From Pseudomonadota bacterium (GTDB lineage Bacteria > Bdellovibrionota_B > Oligoflexia > Oligoflexales > CAIYRB01): DNA of 46,891 nt. Shown here piece by piece: positions 43,787-46,891 of this stretch. Every line of letters starts with the position of its first letter. Within the stretch, counting starts at the first letter, position 1. Location of the stretch: the NCBI GenBank assembly GCA_026390445.1, contig JAPLFX010000008.1, forward strand, positions 1-46,891, read 5' to 3'. The notes beneath the pieces were generated by a model. It saw only the letters and a program-made list of their open reading frames with translations. It was not told the origin of the DNA and searched no databases. A program made the position numbers and the translations under genes.

Positions 43787-44932
43787 TCACTCGAATAAAA
43801 ACGCGGTGATTTGCTCGCGCATCCGGTGCACGTCCTGACGACCAAGCTCGGCGATCAAGCGGCAAAAGGCCGGCTCAAACAGCAGATAGCTGGCCAGCTC
43901 AGATGCCTCGGTGCGCGAGCCCAAACCGCGGACGATATACTGGATCGGCCCAGGCAGCCGGTGAAACTGCTGCGCTGCCATCTCGCCGAGATCTTCAGAG
44001 GGCTGAATCGATAAAAACTCGATCTCTTTGATCGGCATCTGATTGCGATAAACTTCAGGCACACCACGTATCACTGAATTCAAGCGCGCCAAACGGTCGA
44101 TATCGTATTCAACCGTGTCCATCATCACGGCGTTGATCACCACACCAAGAATTTTACCTATAGACGGCCGCAGCGTTGGTGGCAGATGGTCTGGCGGCGA
44201 GGCGGTACGGTCTCGACCATGGCGCACGCCGACGATCAAAAGACGGCGTGCACCGAGGCGAATCGCCGGACTAAACGGCGCCGGATTGCGCACGCAGCCA
44301 TCGCCGTAGTAGCGACCCTCGACACTCACTGGGGGGAAGATCAAGGGAATGGCCGACGACGCCAGGACATGCTGCGATGCAATTTCTGTGAACACCGAAC
44401 GGCGGCGCGGGTGGACCCATGCGACCATGGGCATCCGACTCATGATAAAGGAGACGTTTTCCGACGTCCTATAATCCAAAGCCGAGACTTCGCAGGCCTG
44501 GATGATGCCCCGATCCAGGTTGGCGCGGATCCGCCTGAAGGGAATGCTATCGATGATCAAGCGCTCCAGTGGGGCGGTGTCGAACAGCGCACTGGCGCGC
44601 TTGGACCTTTTAAGACCCCCCAAGGTCAAGTCGCCAGCCCAATGCAGCCCAGTGCGACCCAATGCCCGTACATCGGTGCGGAACACCGAGTTCGCATGCA
44701 AGCTGCCCCAAAAGTTGGCGAGTTGCGTCATGGCACTGGTGAAGTCGTCGGCAGCAGCAGCAACAAAGCTTGCATTAATCGCTCCGGCACTTGCGCCTGA
44801 GATGATACCAAAAGGCACGGTCTTGCCATATTTAGCGGCGATCTCGGCAATGCCGCGCAGGGCGCCAGCTTGATAAGCACCGCGCGCGCCGCCTCCGGTC
44901 AGCACCAAGCCAGTTTCTTTTTGTTTGCTCAT
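43787..44932 (-). CDS. Patatin-like phospholipase (RssA-like)
   Basis: A 381-residue patatin-fold hydrolase. The oxyanion loop is GGGARGAYQAGALRG (near residue 13), the serine nucleophile is in GASAG, and the Asp dyad partner in YYGDGCVRNPAP. SSAIPLIFPP is typical of the family. It lacks a signal peptide, so it acts in the cytosol or at the inner membrane face. It probably hydrolyses phospholipid or acyl esters. The 3' end is 4 bp past the HAD-like gene (convergent). Confidence 0.9.
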   Translation of the reverse strand: MSKQKETGLVLTGGGARGAYQAGALRGIAEIAAKYGKTVPFGIISGASAGAINASFVAAAADDFTSAMTQLANFWGSLHANSVFRTDVRALGRTGLHWAGDLTLGGLKRSKRASALFDTAPLERLIIDSIPFRRIRANLDRGIIQACEVSALDYRTSENVSFIMSRMPMVAWVHPRRRSVFTEIASQHVLASSAIPLIFPPVSVEGRYYGDGCVRNPAPFSPAIRLGARRLLIVGVRHGRDRTASPPDHLPPTLRPSIGKILGVVINAVMMDTVEYDIDRLARLNSVIRGVPEVYRNQMPIKEIEFLSIQPSEDLGEMAAQQFHRLPGPIQYIVRGLGSRTEASELASYLLFEPAFCRLIAELGRQDVHRMREQITAFLFE

Positions 44933-45050
44933 TGGCCCTGGGCCTCCCCAGGACCTATCGACGCATCAGCTTCAAACCTTTAGGGCTCTTGATACGTCAT
45001 GCCGATGTTCCAGAGATTCATTGGTGGGGACCGAAAGTGGACTTAGAGGC

Positions 45051-45155
45051 TGTCCGAGAATTCCGCGTCTCCCTACTTCCGCGCCTCCGTAGTCAAACCC
45101 AAACGCCAATTAAGCACAGAGGCGCGGAAGTAGGGAGACACGGAATTTTCGGACA
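45051..45155. repeat. 40-bp inverted repeat (hairpin element)
   Basis: The left arm 45051-45090 and right arm 45116-45155 match at 37 of 40 positions, with a 25-base loop. The arms contain ACGGAATTTTCGGAC-like and GGAAGTAGGGAGAC-like sequence. It is a MITE- or REP-like extragenic element, downstream of no plus-strand gene and upstream of the patatin gene. Confidence 0.8.
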
Positions 45156-45186
45156 TGTTCTTACCCACTGCCCGCAGTGAAGCGGA

Positions 45187-45297
45187 GTTATTGAATAAAC
45201 ACCTCTCCCTTTCTCCCCACTCCCTTTTTTCGTGGTCAAAAAGGCCTGCGTTAGACCACGGAGTCGCGGAGGCCGGGAGGAGCGGAATTTTTCAACA
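45187..45297. repeat. Second, degenerate copy of the hairpin element
   Basis: 45256-45297 is clearly similar to the right arm of the previous element (both end in CGGAATTTT and start near CACGGAG or CACAGAG). CGTGGTC (45231-45237) pairs with GACCACG (45254-45260) and a degenerate left arm runs from about 45187. Two adjacent copies indicate an extragenic repeat family. Confidence 0.5.
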
Positions 45298-45378
45298 AAG
45301 CCCAGTGAAGCGATCAACCATTGAATACTACTGTGGTTTACAGCAGTGACCAAACGAAAGCTAAAGTCCAATGACCAT

Positions 45379-45416
45379 CCAACCGAAAGGCCCTTAACTT
45401 GAGGGTTGGTTTTTTT
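45379..45416 (+). terminator. Terminator-like hairpin in the leader of the kinase gene
   Basis: CCAACC (45379-45384) and GGTTGG (45404-45409) can pair, followed by seven T (45410-45416), eight bases before the kinase ATG. No plus-strand gene precedes it, so it would act as an attenuator or end of readthrough. The stem is short with a long inner part. Confidence 0.35.
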
Positions 45417-45424
45417 GGGGCCTC

Positions 45425-46891
45425 ATGATACTTTCAATCAAACTAAAATTCTCCCTAACTTTAGCTTTGGTAGTCCTTGCGACCGCCCTATCTGGCATAG
45501 TTTCTCTTGCGGCAGTGCGAGCGACTTCAGGACTACTCCAGGAACTCGAAGAGAGCCGACTCCAATCACTCCTGTTAGCCCGCGATGCCCGTGCAGCCTT
45601 TCAACGCTTTAACAAAGATATCGAGGTCGCATTATCAACCCAAGAGACCTCTACTTTGAGCGATGGACCTGCGGTCATCGCCGGCATTCACCGCGACCTG
45701 ACTGATTTCAGCCGCATCAACGGGTCATTCGGCAGCGACATCCATGGCGACCTCGATACCTTTGTCATTGACGCGAATAAATTCCTGGCCCTGCATACCA
45801 AAAACTTGGTCGCGACCAGCGCCTTTATTGACGCCGGGACCACTTTGAACAAACGACGTACGGCTATCAGTGAAGAGCTGGGGAACATTGAAGCGACGGC
45901 CAATGCGAATTTCGAAAGTCACCTCGATGAGATCAGACAGCACAGCAGGCGAAGCACCTACATCGCCTTCGGCATGATCTCGGTGGTGACTTTGATCACG
46001 GTCACCTTCAGCAGCTCGATTTTGACGACGGTCCTACGCCGCATCCGGCGCATCGGTTTGCATTTCGCCGGCACCGACATCGATAAAATCGACCCTCTCA
46101 CCAGCGATACCAGCGGCGATGAGCTCGGGGAGTTAGCCTCCGCCGCAAACCGCATGTTGTTAGGCATCAAGGACTCGCGTCGCGCCTTGGTCGATAAAAA
46201 ATTGGTCGATAGCGTGATGGAGGCTTTGGTCGATGCTGTGCTCGTCACCAATCACGACGGCACGATCAAACGGGTCAATCAAGCTGGTAGCAAACTGCTG
46301 CAGATGCCTGCAGAAAGTCTGGTCGGCATGGCGCTCATCGACCTACTTGGGCTCGATACGGAGTCCAAAACCAGCGACCCAGCCGAATTATTAGCACAGG
46401 TGTTCGCACAATATACCGTAAGCGACCAGCTAACCCTGAAGCTCCCAAGTGACCAGACTGTTGCCATTGCCTTGGTCGGCGCACCTCTTGCCGGAGGCGA
46501 TATCGGCGCAGCGGCAGTTTTTGTCCTCCAAGACCTGACGCTTGCTCGTCGCCGTGAGGCGGAACTCCGCACCATCCAAGGCCAGTTGGTCCAGTCCTCA
46601 AAGCTCGCCTCGCTCGGCACCCTAGGCGCCGGAGTCGCCCATGAGCTAAACAATCCACTCACCGCGGTCCTCGGCTTTGCCGAAGTCATAGGCACCGGCG
46701 CCGTTGCTCCCGAAAGGACTAAAGAACTCGCCGCTAACATCGTTCGGGCATCGTTGCGCATGCGCAAAATCATCGACCATCTGCGCACCTTTTCTGCCGA
46801 CACGTCACGCCAAAAGAAAAAGCCGATCAGCCTCAATGCGGTGATCCAGGATTCGTTGATCTTACTCGGCAAGCAGTTCGCCGACCATCGC
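45425..46891 (+). CDS. Sensor histidine kinase (cut by window end)
   Basis: The frame from ATG 45425 runs to 46891 without a stop (489 codons shown). The order is TM1 (about residues 7-28), a periplasmic helical sensor domain (29-178), TM2 (about 179-201), a HAMP-like stretch, a PAS domain (about 255-325, VMEALVDAVLVTNHDGTI) and a HisKA domain with phospho-accepting His 406 (GAGVAHELNNPLTAVLGFAE). The ATPase domain lies beyond the window. It resembles NtrB/AtoS-type kinases with the HELNNPL H-box, often paired with sigma-54 activators; its partner is not visible. Confidence 0.9.
   Translation, partial: MILSIKLKFSLTLALVVLATALSGIVSLAAVRATSGLLQELEESRLQSLLLARDARAAFQRFNKDIEVALSTQETSTLSDGPAVIAGIHRDLTDFSRINGSFGSDIHGDLDTFVIDANKFLALHTKNLVATSAFIDAGTTLNKRRTAISEELGNIEATANANFESHLDEIRQHSRRSTYIAFGMISVVTLITVTFSSSILTTVLRRIRRIGLHFAGTDIDKIDPLTSDTSGDELGELASAANRMLLGIKDSRRALVDKKLVDSVMEALVDAVLVTNHDGTIKRVNQAGSKLLQMPAESLVGMALIDLLGLDTESKTSDPAELLAQVFAQYTVSDQLTLKLPSDQTVAIALVGAPLAGGDIGAAAVFVLQDLTLARRREAELRTIQGQLVQSSKLASLGTLGAGVAHELNNPLTAVLGFAEVIGTGAVAPERTKELAANIVRASLRMRKIIDHLRTFSADTSRQKKKPISLNAVIQDSLILLGKQFADHR

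Noticed and set aside
1-46891. CRISPR array or complete insertion sequence
   Set aside because: No regularly spaced repeat with spacers and no transposase frame was seen.

Overview
The window looks like chromosomal DNA of a free-living Gram-negative proteobacterium-like organism. My best guess is a Bdellovibrionota/Oligoflexia-type lineage. This rests on gene content: a secreted DUF1592/DUF1552 pair, a small XRE regulator directly upstream of a DUF7151-type lipoprotein, and lipoprotein and Tat-like signals. The assignment is an inference and was not tested.

Layout. Positions 1-4.2 kb are gene-poor and hold decayed genes: an N-terminal piece of a metallo-hydrolase-like protein, the C-terminal half of a DUF4143 ATPase with an in-frame stop, a piece of a polynucleotide kinase-phosphatase, and a rhomboid fragment. 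Among these sit an intact lipoprotein and an XRE regulator. A nucleotidyltransferase follows at 4.2-4.9 kb.

Positions 4.96-7.5 kb hold the most striking locus, a compact candidate RiPP (modified peptide) operon. It has a consensus sigma-54 promoter, a 41-codon peptide gene missed by ordinary ORF length cut-offs, a perfect 15-bp hairpin, a HExxH enzyme resembling the aKG-HExxH/mod_HExxH peptide-modifying family, and a 6-TM ABC exporter whose STGQ and DEW motifs resemble cyclic-peptide exporters (SyrD/PvdE/YojI type).

Positions 7.6-15 kb hold a pirin and a DoxX protein divergent from a LysR regulator, the DUF1592 lipoprotein/DUF1552 pair, and a sterol-desaturase-like hydroxylase with a TetR regulator behind a 28-bp palindrome. 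Positions 15-21.4 kb are a tight assimilatory sulfate reduction operon (cobA, siroheme synthase N-domain, cysI, cysH, cysD, cysN; minus strand). It supplies both the enzymes and the siroheme cofactor. No cysC and no cysJ are present.

Positions 22-33.5 kb are housekeeping and accessory genes: Nif3/YbgI, a coiled-coil protein, a two-gene chromate transporter, a fatty acid desaturase, an SRAP protein, an acyltransferase-3, a CDP-alcohol phosphatidyltransferase, an MsbA-like ABC exporter, SelO, PPK2 and a RIO kinase.

Positions 33.5-42.8 kb are a minus-strand catabolic operon joining distal valine degradation (isobutyryl-CoA dehydrogenase, HIBYL-CoA hydrolase, mmsB, mmsA) to the 2-methylcitrate cycle (prpC, prpD, prpB). 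Propionyl-CoA made by MmsA would be burnt by Prp enzymes from the same transcript. The mmsB gene is broken by an exact 65-bp tandem duplication. queH follows the operon.

Positions 43-46.9 kb hold a secreted HAD-like protein, a patatin-like phospholipase, a repeat-rich intergenic region with a 40-bp inverted repeat, and the first 489 codons of a sensor histidine kinase cut by the window end. No tRNA, rRNA, CRISPR array or intact insertion sequence was seen.
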